From Hofstenia miamia (taxonomy: Eukaryota > Xenacoelomorpha > Acoela), in the NCBI GenBank assembly GCA_004352715.1, contig SCFE01000001.1, forward strand, positions 5,957,345 through 6,021,344: DNA of 64,000 nucleotides, written 5' to 3'. This document shows, piece after piece, positions 46,747 through 58,089 of the stretch. How positions within the stretch are numbered: the stretch's first letter is position 1; each line of letters opens with the position of its first letter. A program made the translations under genes and the position numbers. The notes below the pieces were generated by a model, which was not told the DNA's origin, did not search any database, and saw only the letters and a list, made by a program, of their open reading frames with translations.

Positions 46747-47387
46747 ATGACTCCACAGCAGAGAAGACGGGAAAGGGTGGCAGACCTCCTGCGTACCAAA
46801 GTTGCTCCAAGAGAGATCTGTGCTGTAGTTGGCGTCACCGTAGATGCTGTTTTCAATAGGAGAAATGCCCGGTTCCTCGCAAAATCAAAGGAAGAAGTTG
46901 TTGGCACATTCCACACAAAGAATGCAGCTCAGATCATGGGCCTTTGACGCCAAGAAGATGCCCCTCCCCCTACTTTTTTCAACCTGGAGAAAATGTGGGG
47001 GCTGATGCATACTACAAAGTGCTGAGGTACCATGTATTGTCATGGCTGAAGACCCACTATCCAGCTTGCAACTATGTATGGACCCAGGATGGTGCACAAT
47101 GCCACATAGCAAAGAAGGTACAGAAGTTCTGCAAAAACAACTTCGCTGACTTCTGGGGTGCTGACTTTTGGCCCCCTCCAGCCCGGACTTGAATCCGCAA
47201 GATTTCGCTGTGTGGGGTCGTCTTGGAAAGGCGACTAACAAGACTCCTCATCTCAACTTAGTCTCTGAAGACTGCCATTAAAAATGAGTGGACCGATATG
47301 TCAGACATTTTCCTCATTGATGCATGCAAATCTTTCTGACGCCGTATTGAAGCCGTTATTGCTAATAATGGAGGGCACATTGAATAA
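46747..47387 (+). pseudogene. Tc1/mariner transposase, internally deleted
   Basis: Starts MTPQQRRRERVADLLRTKVA with a helix-turn-helix (REICAVVGVTVDAVF), then jumps, with a frame change near 46950, into the C-terminal catalytic half: YFFQPGENVGADAYYKVLRY, YVWTQDGAQCHIAKK with the second catalytic Asp, SPDLNPQDFAVWG with the third acidic site, and the C-terminus ANNGGHIE. The middle with the first Asp is deleted and two frameshifts occur. The right TIR ends CAAACACCCGG before TA at 47512; the left end is lost at the gap. Sits between the two copies of the GPCR exon. Confidence 0.85.
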
Positions 47388-47480
47388 TAACGCCTCTATG
47401 TGTGATATATATTTGTCATTAAAATCATTTTGGATTGAATGGTTTTGTCAAACGTTGTAATGCAATTCAATAAATGATGA

Positions 47481-47509
47481 CCAATTTTGTATAATTCGTT
47501 CAAACACCC

Positions 47510-47513
<4 letters not shown>
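47481..47513 (-). repeat. Mariner right terminal inverted repeat with TA target
   Basis: Read inward on the minus strand it begins TA then CCGGGTGTTTGAACGAATTA, a typical mariner end, directly next to (TA)n. Confidence 0.7.
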
Positions 47514-47545
<32 letters not shown>

Positions 47546-47631
47546 AGGGTGGCCCTCATATAACGTGAAAATTTAAAATTGCGATTTTTGTATGCCTGAC
47601 CCTCTCGAAAGGTTCTTTTACTGAAATTTCT

Positions 47632-47749
47632 NNNNNNNNNNNNNNNNNNNNNNNNNNNNNNNNNNNNNNNNNNNNNNNNNNNNNNNNNNNNNNNNNNNNN
47701 NNNNNNNNNNNNNNNNNNNNNNNNNNNNNNNNNNNNNNNNNNNNNNNNN
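47632..47749. other. Assembly gap (118 N) flanked by a duplicate
   Basis: TAGGGTGGCCCTCATATAAC and the following 70 bases occur on both sides (47544-47631 and 47760-47847). Confidence 0.99.
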
Positions 47750-47759
47750 TATATATATA

Positions 47760-48760
47760 TTAGGGTGGCCCTCATATAACGTGAAAATTTAAAATTGCGA
47801 TTTTTGTATGCCTGACCCTCTCGAAAGGTTCTTTTACTGAAATTTCTGATAGTCTTTTGTATTTTTAGAGGTGGCGCAATGCTGTGAAAGTTGGCCTAAT
47901 AAAGATCAATACATTACATAGGAAATAATTTATCAATGCAATAGTCACAAAAACAGTAAAGCTGTTTTTTAGTTTTCTGGGTTTTCTTTACAATCCTTAA
48001 AGCTTTCTTCGAGTTATTTCGTTAGCAGCTGCTAGTTAGTGAGCCTATAACTGTTTGAACGGTTTTGAAGTTTTCTCATTCATTCCAGGCTTCTTGACAG
48101 ATTTCAAGAAAATTATCAAATGCACTCAGCTCTCAAACAACCTTCTACTGTTTCTGGTTACGAAAACAACAGACACTTTGTCTTACTGTTTGTCCTATCC
48201 GCCTGAGCTCATTTCAGTGTTTGATCTCTTTCAATTTTCTTTGAAACTTTCAGAATTTTGACCGTTGTGCAGCAAACTAAAAAAAATAAGTTTCTCTGAA
48301 AGATAAAACAAACTGCCTAAATTCTTACACTTGGAGATTAGAATATAGCAACTAAAATAGTTTCAAGTCATGTCTAGCTGCCTGTGGAGCAAGTAGCACC
48401 AAGAATTCAACCTTATCAACCCTTGCTAAAACAGTTCTCGATATCTCGTCATCTGTTCACCAACGCGATTTCAAGGTTGAACTGAGATCAAAATAGCCAA
48501 ATTAAGGATCTGTATTTGGATTTCAATATCCATCATGATTGATGCATGAGGTAGGGACAAGTGTTCTAAGTTTCTTGGCATGAGGTGATTAAACCCCCAA
48601 AAAACACCTGCTGATAATGATTTCACTGATGTTCTGCTGTTCACCACTTTGAAATGAGCAATATCACGACGAAATTGAGACATTCTAAGATGCTGTTTCC
48701 ATTTATTACTACTCTGTAAGTCAATTACATGAATAGATTTGTATTCTTCCTGATGGCGTT
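47760..48760. other. Unclassified sequence between mariner relic and GPCR exon 2
   Basis: Starts with the TAGGGTGGCCCTCAT sequence that is also left of the gap, which looks like the end of an interspersed repeat. No recognised coding region; open frames at 48055-48261 (+) and 48471-48809 (-) have no domain I know. Confidence 0.45.
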
Positions 48761-48769
48761 CTGGCTGGG

Positions 48770-48801
<32 letters not shown>

Positions 48802-48862
48802 ATATACATAATGTTTATGTATATAATGTTTATTTATATAATCTAAATAAGTTTTATTTTAG

Positions 48863-49282
48863 CTATTTGGAAGCATGTATTTCTATGAAAGTATGGCCAT
48901 AACTTCTTCTTGGCATATTGTAGTGGTTGCTCTTGAGAGATATTTGGCCATTTGCAAGCCTTTATACCATAGAATAAAACTCACAAAGTATAAAATGATG
49001 CCAATGATAGGATTATGTTACTTACTAGGATTTGGCACAGTTAATCTTCACGAGCCAATTCTTTTTCATATTGATGAATCAGGTACTTGCTCTACGAGTT
49101 TCTTTGAACAGGAGATATGGTTTCAAAAGTGTCAAGCCATTTCATTTTTTGCTGTTCTATCCTTTGCTCCATCAATGGTCATTTTACCCCTTTACTTTGA
49201 AATAATACAAAAGCTCCGTCAAGCCTCAAAAGGCAGCCAAATCAACAAAGCAGTTTTCAAAGTGGTCAAGACATCACTTGTA
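48863..49282 (+). CDS. Class A GPCR gene 1, exon 2 (TM3-TM5, start of TM6)
   Basis: Acceptor TTTTAG before 48863; 140 codons; donor GTA|GTAAGA after 49282; both ends phase 0, fitting exons 1 and 3. TM3 ends in the E-R-Y form of the DRY motif (HIVVVALERYLAICKPLYHR). TM4 is around MMPMIGLCYLLGFGTV. The second extracellular loop has the partner cysteine (ESGTCSTSFFEQEIWF). TM5 is SFFAVLSFAPSMVILPLYFE. A basic third loop KLRQASKGSQINKAVFKVVK leads into TM6. A truncated identical copy lies at 45857. Confidence 0.92.
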
Positions 49283-49766
49283 GTAAGAACCATCTTTCTG
49301 ATTTTTGTCGTTAAAATGCAACAATTTTAAAATAAATACTAATTTAATTACAAAATATTGTAGGATGTTATGTAATGCATGCTATTGAAAAAATTTTTTG
49401 CTGTATTTAATATAGATTCAGTCTAATAGAGTATCCTATTTTGATTATCGCCATTAAAATGACTTCTGTTGAAAAAAATTGGCCTTTTCTCAAAGTAAGA
49501 TTACAATCTTGAAGGATGCAGCGTCCTGACCGCAATACAAAAAGTGATTTTCTTTGTATATTACATAATGATGGTATTAAGAAGGTTTTGTTGGTCAATT
49601 GTTTTCAAATTTTCAAAGTGCATATTTCATTAAAATATAATACGTGTCTACGAGCATATTTTTAAAATGACTTGATCTAATATAATTGATAAAATTTAAT
49701 CATGAAACTGCAAATTTTTACAATTATAAGGAAAATTTTCATAATAGTGACAGAGCAGACTTTTAG

Positions 49767-49970
49767 GTATTTATTGCTTTTGTTGTCTGTAACTACCCAA
49801 CAGCATTTTTTTGGATGTGGGATGTATGCTGGGAAAATCCAATTGATTTCAGCGGTTGGTTTTGGCAAGGATTAATGGTAATGATGTCGATGAGCGCTTG
49901 TATTAATCCCCTTATATACACATTCAGTATACCAGAATTTAGACTAGCAATCTTTAAGGGGATAAAGTAA
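49767..49970 (+). CDS. Class A GPCR gene 1, exon 3 (TM6 end, TM7, C-terminus)
   Basis: Acceptor CTTTTAG before 49767; 67 codons and TAA at 49968-49970. It continues TM6 as VFIAFVVCNYPTAFFWMW, so the usual CWxP is CNYP (no toggle Trp at the classical place). TM7 carries NPLIY (the NPxxY motif) in SACINPLIYTFSIPEFRLAI. The cytoplasmic tail is very short. The join to exon 2 is in phase and restores a continuous TM6. Confidence 0.9.
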   Translation, partial: VFIAFVVCNYPTAFFWMWDVCWENPIDFSGWFWQGLMVMMSMSACINPLIYTFSIPEFRLAIFKGIK

Positions 49971-50306
49971 AATGCTACGTGAATATAAAGACTATTTCAA
50001 TTTTGTGTTTTGTATGTTGAAGATATGATGATGACATTATTAATATTTAATAATGGATTTTCCTGGAAATTTTTAGACATATTAAATTTATCTAATTAAA
50101 TTTGTAAATAAACTGTTGTGAACTTCGTAATTCTCGAAATACAAATTTATTTTTTAATAATTAATAATTTTGAATAAAATTCATGGTTCAAGTTAATAAT
50201 TGTCCTAAGTTTCTAATTTAAAAATTTATTTTGATGTCTGATGAAACTATTGAGGATTGAGAAAGCAATTATTGGCTTTAGCAAAGGTAAAATATTTCAA
50301 GTCTAA

Positions 50307-50839
50307 AGGTGTGTTCCCACTATCGACTTTTATCAGTAGATTTTAATCGAAAATGCAATTATTTTCGTTCACATTGGCGATTTTTTATCATCCGATTTTT
50401 TATCAGAAAAAGCGGAGTTGGAAGAGCGTTCAGACTATCGATTTTTTATCAGATGATAAATTATCCTCTTTTGATTGACAGTAAGAAAAACAACAACATT
50501 TGTTTATGGATTGGAATGTAAACAATGTTTACGTATTTTGAAGTTGAAATATTTCAACGACAATAATTTACGTTTTGGAAGTCTGTTCCCTACTTGAGAA
50601 GTAAGCAATTAGTTTCAAGTAGCTATTCGACTAGTTTTAGTACCGTTCAGACTATCGACTTTTATCAGCTGATAAATTATCAGATGACAGTAATTTGGCT
50701 GTTTTGCCAAAAAATCGGATGGAGCGTTCAGACTATCGACTTTTATCAGCCGATAAAAAAGCAGATAGAGTGTTCACACTATCGACTTTTATCACCGATT
50801 TCTTGACAGATGATAAAAGTCGATAGTGGGAACACACCT
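50307..50839. mobile_element. 533-bp MITE with 29-bp TIRs and TAA duplication
   Basis: The ends AGGTGTGTTCCCACTATCGA and their reverse complement match perfectly over about 29 bases. TAA flanks both sides (50304-50306, 50840-50842). The interior repeats the subterminal word GTTCAGACTATCGACTTTTA four or five times (about 50428, 50644, 50727, 50771) and contains no protein. A three-base TWA-type duplication fits PIF/Harbinger-like elements; this class call is inference. Confidence 0.85.
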
Positions 50840-50875
50840 TAAGGCATTCAGCTTTTCTTTGAATATCTCCCCCTT

Positions 50876-51875
50876 NNNNNNNNNNNNNNNNNNNNNNNNN
50901 NNNNNNNNNNNNNNNNNNNNNNNNNNNNNNNNNNNNNNNNNNNNNNNNNNNNNNNNNNNNNNNNNNNNNNNNNNNNNNNNNNNNNNNNNNNNNNNNNNNN
51001 NNNNNNNNNNNNNNNNNNNNNNNNNNNNNNNNNNNNNNNNNNNNNNNNNNNNNNNNNNNNNNNNNNNNNNNNNNNNNNNNNNNNNNNNNNNNNNNNNNNN
51101 NNNNNNNNNNNNNNNNNNNNNNNNNNNNNNNNNNNNNNNNNNNNNNNNNNNNNNNNNNNNNNNNNNNNNNNNNNNNNNNNNNNNNNNNNNNNNNNNNNNN
51201 NNNNNNNNNNNNNNNNNNNNNNNNNNNNNNNNNNNNNNNNNNNNNNNNNNNNNNNNNNNNNNNNNNNNNNNNNNNNNNNNNNNNNNNNNNNNNNNNNNNN
51301 NNNNNNNNNNNNNNNNNNNNNNNNNNNNNNNNNNNNNNNNNNNNNNNNNNNNNNNNNNNNNNNNNNNNNNNNNNNNNNNNNNNNNNNNNNNNNNNNNNNN
51401 NNNNNNNNNNNNNNNNNNNNNNNNNNNNNNNNNNNNNNNNNNNNNNNNNNNNNNNNNNNNNNNNNNNNNNNNNNNNNNNNNNNNNNNNNNNNNNNNNNNN
51501 NNNNNNNNNNNNNNNNNNNNNNNNNNNNNNNNNNNNNNNNNNNNNNNNNNNNNNNNNNNNNNNNNNNNNNNNNNNNNNNNNNNNNNNNNNNNNNNNNNNN
51601 NNNNNNNNNNNNNNNNNNNNNNNNNNNNNNNNNNNNNNNNNNNNNNNNNNNNNNNNNNNNNNNNNNNNNNNNNNNNNNNNNNNNNNNNNNNNNNNNNNNN
51701 NNNNNNNNNNNNNNNNNNNNNNNNNNNNNNNNNNNNNNNNNNNNNNNNNNNNNNNNNNNNNNNNNNNNNNNNNNNNNNNNNNNNNNNNNNNNNNNNNNNN
51801 NNNNNNNNNNNNNNNNNNNNNNNNNNNNNNNNNNNNNNNNNNNNNNNNNNNNNNNNNNNNNNNNNNNNNNNNNNN
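50876..51875. other. Assembly gap (exactly 1000 N)
   Basis: Lies between the MITE and a second member of the same family, whose left TIR is cut by the gap. Confidence 0.99.
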
Positions 51876-53688
51876 GTGTTCCCACTATCGACTTTTATCA
51901 GCAGATTTTATTCGAAAATGCAATTATTTTCGTTCACATTGGCGATTTTTTGTCATCTGATTTTTTATCAGAAAAAGCGGAGTTAGAATACCGTTCAAAT
52001 TATCGATTTTTTGTCAGATGATAAATTATCATCTTTTTATTCAGAGATGGAATCGGATTCAAAATTTTAGGATCCGATCCGATCCGAATTTTTAAAAGAA
52101 TTTTAGTTTTCGATCCGAAACGGATCCAAATATAAATAAGTATTTTTACAAAAAATAAACATTTGACTTAAAATATATTTACGTTTTTTTCAAATGCCAA
52201 TAGAAAATTTTATGTGCTTAAGCACTCTCGTGAGATCAAAATCGGTATATAGCAGATATACCAGAGAGCACAGGATCGGGCTTAGCTGATGTATTGGAGA
52301 ATGGGACGACTTGCCCAATAGTGCATACAAATCAACTCAAATGTAGTGAATCCTATATAAATTAAAAGGAATGTGTTGAATAATCAATGTTATTGTTTGA
52401 AAATACAATTGTATCAAATGCTCTTCCAGTACTATAATTTAATACAATCAATTTTGTTGAGCAAATCAAAAATTCAAGAATTGTTTTTGTCAACGATCAT
52501 AAAATGGGCTTAAAATGGCTAGGATGTAAATAGACCTAACCGGACTTTGGCTGGGCGTAGGCCTCAATTTTCGGGCAATGTCCATTTATGTTTGAAATAG
52601 ATTGCTTCTTTATGTGTAATTGTTCACCCAAAAGAAGCAAATCCATTTCTGATTGGCGTGACTTTGATTATGAGTGGAAATTGATTATTGCCCCGCAAAA
52701 ATCCCAACAAATTCATTTCTTGGCTTATATGTAAGCTTTGTAGCAATCTAATTGTAGTCAACTATAATCACAATACATTTAAAGATTTTAAATTGTTGAG
52801 TTTTTTATGGTATTACCTTCCCATTAATTTTACTATGTCCAAATTCAAAATTACCATTTTGCATTGTTACTATGAATTGAGAACAAGAAAACAGAATTTC
52901 CTTCAAAATTGCAGCTAAGCCGATGAAAACAAGAAAAGCCGAAACAATGGCATATTAAAGTACACACGCAAAAATGTATATTGCAAGACACTAAAAAATT
53001 GTAGTAGAGTGCATTATAATCCGTGATAGAAAAATTCATTTTTCAAAGTTAATTTGAGATTTAAATATAAATTTTGAATTTTTCTTTTCATTGAAATTGG
53101 ACAGTAGTTTGGATTACAAATTTGAAATTATGAAAAAGCAACATTAAATAATATAATACCCTATTATTGCTATGCAAAGGGTATGGCTCTTATAAAAAAT
53201 TTTGTACTAATAATCACAAACCTTCTGAAAACTAAGTGATCTTGACATTGAAATTTGCTTATAGTGCATCTTATTATCTTATTATTATAGTGCATTATAT
53301 TATATATTTATAATTATATTAGTATAATTAAATTTTGGCGGTGTTTGCAGCAACTAATGTATGCCACTTCCTTCTCTGTGTTTCCTCAACTTTTCCATTT
53401 GCAAGTTTATATAAACAGATGTTTTTGGTTGCTTTACAATTATATTTTTGTCTAACATGAATCGCATTTTCAGATTTAAAATATTCGTCAACAATTTTAT
53501 AAATTGTCGGAAAGAATAAGGCAGAACCTGTTGTATGAACAATGAAATTCAATTACTAAAAATCACTTAGAATGAGATTTTTAAAACATTTAAAGTGGCA
53601 TTCAATGTAAAATGTATAAAATGTACAATACACACTATTTTTAAAATTTTCTTGACAGATGATAAAAGTCGATAGTGGGAACACACCT
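51876..53688. mobile_element. Longer relative of the MITE (about 1.8 kb)
   Basis: Begins inside the same TIR at the gap edge (GTGTTCCCACTATCGACTTT) and ends with the inverted TIR at 53660-53688. The interior differs from the 533-bp MITE. At 52045-52135 it carries a GGATCCGATCCGATCCGAAT-rich patch that looks like a nested hAT-type end. At 53328-53552 (minus) is a 74-aa open frame without recognised domain. No complete transposase. Confidence 0.7.
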
Positions 53689-53699
53689 TAGTGTGATCA

Positions 53700-54916
53700 T
53701 TGAATAAACTATAATCCAGTCCATTAATTACTTATCTTTAGTAGCAATATGATTGAATTAGCATAACACCTGAAGCTCTCCATTATGAAAAGCAAACATA
53801 AAAGATCGATTACACAAGCCACTTAAGGCTACATCAACAGGAAGAAATATGTCAACAAAGAAACATTATTTTAATTACTAGCAAAATAATAGATTAAAAA
53901 TATATTATATATAAGTAGTTCTCAACAGAAAACATGACTTAAATCTATATTAACAGCAAAGATCGATAGAATAAATATTAGAACTTGTATTAATATTATT
54001 TTTGATCTTGCTACGTTCGATCTTAGTGAAGCGCACTACAACAAAATACATAGCCAAAGCTTAAATTTAGTAATAAACAATAAAAGTTGCAAGAAAAATA
54101 TTTAAATAATTAAAAAATAAAATGAATTTCTATTAAAATAAAAACTAATAGGATTAACGATGTCCCAATAACAGTAATAGCAATTACGCAGTTATGGATT
54201 AAATCAAATTATATATATTTTTGGAAACTTACTAAGCATAGATAATAAAAAATTAGCATACTTTCCTAATTAATTTTTGTAAATCAAGGCGCTAAATTTA
54301 AAATGACTTTAGAAGGAATATATTAACCGCCAGATGGCATTTTGCATCGGCAATAAAAAGCAATATATATCTAACTCAAAAATTTCAAACGCCAACATAT
54401 TATATAAACGACTTCGTTATGAAAGATGTGTTTACTGGTAAAGACATTGAGAAAACATGGCTATGATTCTACAATTTTATCGATTTTTTAAGCAATTTTG
54501 GTCAAAGTATTTCACGAAGTTAAAATTGCTGTTATACAATATTAAGGCCTCTAAATTTGTATACTACAAATGTTAGTTTTGTTATAATTTATTGCAGTAA
54601 AAATTATAGAAATATTTATTCATTAAAAAGCAATTCCGTACTGTACAAAGGATTATTTGGTTCCAAATTCTAAGAGAATCTCAATGGAAGTCACTAGGTG
54701 GTTTATATTTTTGTTTACGCAATTCATGGACATTTTAATATAAAGTACTTTATCGGTTTCTTTAATTTTTATCAAGAGCATTAACCTTACACAAACTATA
54801 GAAGTACGTTAATTATTTCTTAAATTTTTATATCAAGTTTCAATTTTCTTAAATTTTTTCAAAGTTTTTACAATTTTTAATAATTTTTTTTTCAAGCTTA
54901 CAAAATTTGTTAGACC

Positions 54917-54954
<38 letters not shown>

Positions 54955-55920
54955 TATTTTTTCTGCAATGCAAAATTCAATTTCGGAAAGAGAGGGTTTC
55001 TATTAGATTCACGTGGTACAGATTTTCTAGTACAGTTTTGTAAATTGTTCGTTTAGAAGTACTAAATCCTCAGGGGTGTACACGAATGCTTGTTCAGAAG
55101 GCTCGGTTCACCTTGTTAGCCCCTTAGTTAAATTTGTATTAGGGATTTTTTGTGTTGGATTGTATTTTGTGAGAAATTTTGAAAAAATATAATTTAAAAA
55201 TTCAGTATTCAATTATAAAGCCTCCCCTTTGTTAGTTATTTATTAATGCAATACTGTTTGTTTTCATTAAAATTCCAGTTAGACTAAACAGTACATAAAC
55301 AAGAATCAAATTGGACTTCAACCATTTCACTTTATTGAATATCAAGTTTGTGTTGGCATAGCTTGTTTATTCTTTACTGATATAATTTCTTTAATCAGTT
55401 TTGACATAAAATATTTTGTTTACCTATTTCTGTAGAAACAAAATGTTTCAAACAAATATTTCTTGATTTTAATCAAATTTAAGTGTTGAAAATTTTTAGA
55501 AATTGTTTATTTAAAAGAATGAAATTAATACAACAAAATATAAAACAATCTTGAGATATATTGTGTTATGTAATTTATGGAAATGTATCATTTTTAAAGC
55601 CAGTATTAAATGCTAAATTTTGTTTTATCGAATTACATATGTAATTTTGCAAAGCTTGAAATACATTATATTTATGGGGCATTTTACTTTGGTTTGAATC
55701 GTTCAATTTTGAGAATGATATATGTGCAACATTTCCTCTTTTTAATCAGGCAATGACACTATCATTATGTTATCTCCTTGGTGTAGAATTCTGTCTCAAA
55801 CAACATGTTTAAACATACTAGTACCTTATGACCTATTTTAGAAATATGCTTTAGCTATTCAATTTTTTACATATGCTTTTGTAAAGGGTGGGACTTTAAA
55901 AACAAAGACCCAGTTCCGAA
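53700..55920. other. AT-rich stretch without recognised gene
   Basis: No open frame of note. (AT)n at 54921-54952. Confidence 0.5.
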
Positions 55921-55942
55921 AAATTAAGTTTCTTCCTTAATA

Positions 55943-56122
55943 TATAAATATCAATGTGATGAGTGTAAAAAACCATACATCGGAGAAACTAAAATACATC
56001 TAGAAACCAGAATAAAAGAACATCTAAATGGGCACCTAAGATCAGAAATATATTTACACAAACATACTGCAAGTGAAGATAATTTTTATATTATACAAAG
56101 ATCAAACTATCCAAAAAGCGGC
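55943..56122 (+). pseudogene. PLE GIY-YIG endonuclease fragment (third PLE family)
   Basis: Sixty codons read YKYQCDECKKPYIGETKIHL, EHLNGHLRSEIYLHKH, NFYIIQRSNYPKSGEAI. This aligns with the PLE1 endonuclease at 21.9-22.2 kb (YKYTCEDCQQSYIGETRRHF) but differs at about half the positions. The C-x2-C pair before YIG is kept. No reverse transcriptase upstream, so a dead fragment. Confidence 0.85.
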
Positions 56123-57490
56123 GAAGCGATTTCAGACAATCAATTATCAAATTTGTCAATATTTGCAGTTAAACAGCAACTTAAATTAATCGAACTAAAG
56201 TGGTTTCTGTAAAGAAATTTGTACAATTTGTTTAAAACAGTTTGTTACTTTTATTTTTGGATACTAACCTTAAATTGCAATTTTTTGTATGTCTATATAT
56301 ACATATAAATATCCGTACATGAATAAGTATATATAATTTTTTTAGTATAGTCTGTTTCATATGTAGTGAAAATTTATGTATTAAGCCCATTGACATACAC
56401 AATATGAAAAATTCAACTGTTGCACAAATTAAAGTCACAACTGCCCATTTTTAAAAATCCTTAATTCGCTACCACATTAGTTTTTTCGCAGAACGTTGAT
56501 GAATCCATGCAGTTATGCTTGAACATGAACGCAGCCTGATATATATTTTTCTAAAGTGCATAAAAGTGTGATAATATGTAAATTAAATCTGTAATTTTAA
56601 TTTCATAGCAATGATTGAGATACAAATTCTGGACATATAGTGACTTAAACATGGAAGGTAGCAACTTCAATATAATTTTCATCTCCAAAAACTGAATAAT
56701 AACACCATGAATTGTTTCTACTAGCAAATTCTTTTGCACAACTAATCAAATTCAAACTAAAATTTAGCAACACAAATAATGAACAAATAGTGAAGATGAA
56801 GAATAAAAGATGAAAATGCGTGCATTTTGCTATCTTGTCTGTGCTTGCTCAGGCAAAAAGAGAGTTCAGGCGGCAATTCTCCTGCTTCCACACTCACTGA
56901 TATTATCATTTATCGTTTATATTAACTTTGTTAATTGAGTATTTGACAAAATTTACAGCTCTAATTACCAGAATGAGCTTACTTTAACTGCTCGAACCTG
57001 TTTTATGAATTCCCTTATTATAGTAAACTATAATAAATTATTGTACAAATTAATTTTGAAACTAATGCAAATGCATAACATGATTTTTGAAAATTATTAG
57101 ATTTTGCATCAATTTATATTATATAGTTCGTGTATATAATAATTGCCTTCCCTGATTTCTCTTGTATTAATTAATAATTATTCAAAATGCATATACATTT
57201 TCAGATATATTGTACTTACTAAACTACAATGAGTCTGCAATTTCGCAGTTCACTGCGCAATTTGAGCAATGTATGGATAACATTAGCAAATTTAATATTT
57301 AAACAAGAAATAGATGTACTTAACATTGACCAAATCTTAAGGGACTGGAAGAAACCACTCGCGACAGCCACAAAACTGTGTTTTTCCGAAAATGTCGAAT
57401 ATATACCATTGGTTCAACCTATGTCGCGTTTGGCAGTAATCAATTTTACGAAGTGAAAACTAGCATTAAATATAGCCAAACCTGTCATGC
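56123..57490. other. AT-rich stretch without recognised gene
   Basis: An open frame at 57229-57456 (+, 75 aa) has no recognised domain; the rest is AT-rich and stop-rich. It lies 3' of GPCR gene 2. Confidence 0.5.
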
Positions 57491-57495
57491 GTTTC

Positions 57496-58081
57496 TTAAA
57501 TATTAAAATTTAATCTTTTTTTTAAAAAATTTTGTAAAACTGCATGAAATGTAGTATTACATGCAATATAAATGGTGGGATTGATGACAGAGGATGCGCC
57601 TACTAGCTGAACACTGAGCAAATACATCCACGAGTCAGCCGTAAGATTGAGTCCAAGATTGAATACATCATCGAATATGTACAAAATTGCATAAATTGCA
57701 TTAGGATAGTTACAAATGACAAATTCAGCAACCAAAATAATACATATCGTAGTAGCCTTCTGCTGCGATTTCGAGGATTTACTCAATTTCGTTCTGCTTC
57801 TGAAAACCACTTTCCAGATAATAACTGAATACATGGTTGATATCAAAAAGGTACAGGTTGATAGAAACGTCAGGTATGAGACCAAAAACATTACTTTGCC
57901 ATAGTGTGGCCATGTTGGAAGTAAGTAAATACAATTATTGTTGTGTCCAGCTCCAGACATAAATAGATTGTACCACATGCAGATGGCACCAGTGATGTAT
58001 GCACCAAAAATGAGGGTGCAAAGAATACCGTGAGAACTACTGAACTCTTTATATCTATGAGGATAAATAACTGCAATGAAC
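57496..58081 (-). CDS. Class A GPCR gene 2, last exon (TM4-TM7)
   Basis: The exon starts after an acceptor (ATTTAG) at 58081 with one base that completes the Arg of the D/E-R-Y motif; it reads on as FIAVIYPHRYKEF. TM4 is about ILCTLIFGAYITGAICMW. Loop 2 has its cysteine in HNNNCIYLLP. TM5 is MFLVSYLTFLSTCTFLIS. The basic third loop is RSRTKLSKSSKSQQK. TM6 is TTICIILVAEFVICNYPNAI, again CNYP. TM7 ends in SSVINPTIYIACN (NPTIY). A short tail LQNFLKKRLNFNI precedes the stop at 57496. Length 194 codons. The 5' exons (TM1-TM3) should lie to the right on the minus strand but I could not find them up to 64000. The in-frame ATG at 58131 is intronic. Confidence 0.9.
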
Positions 58082-58089
58082 CTAAATTT

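Noticed and set aside
46885-47241. 118-aa minus-strand ORF over the mariner relic
   Set aside because: Antisense of recognisable mariner transposase sequence.
52045-52135. GATCCGATCCG-rich patch as a regulatory site
   Set aside because: More like a degenerate transposon end; no symmetric partner was found to define it.
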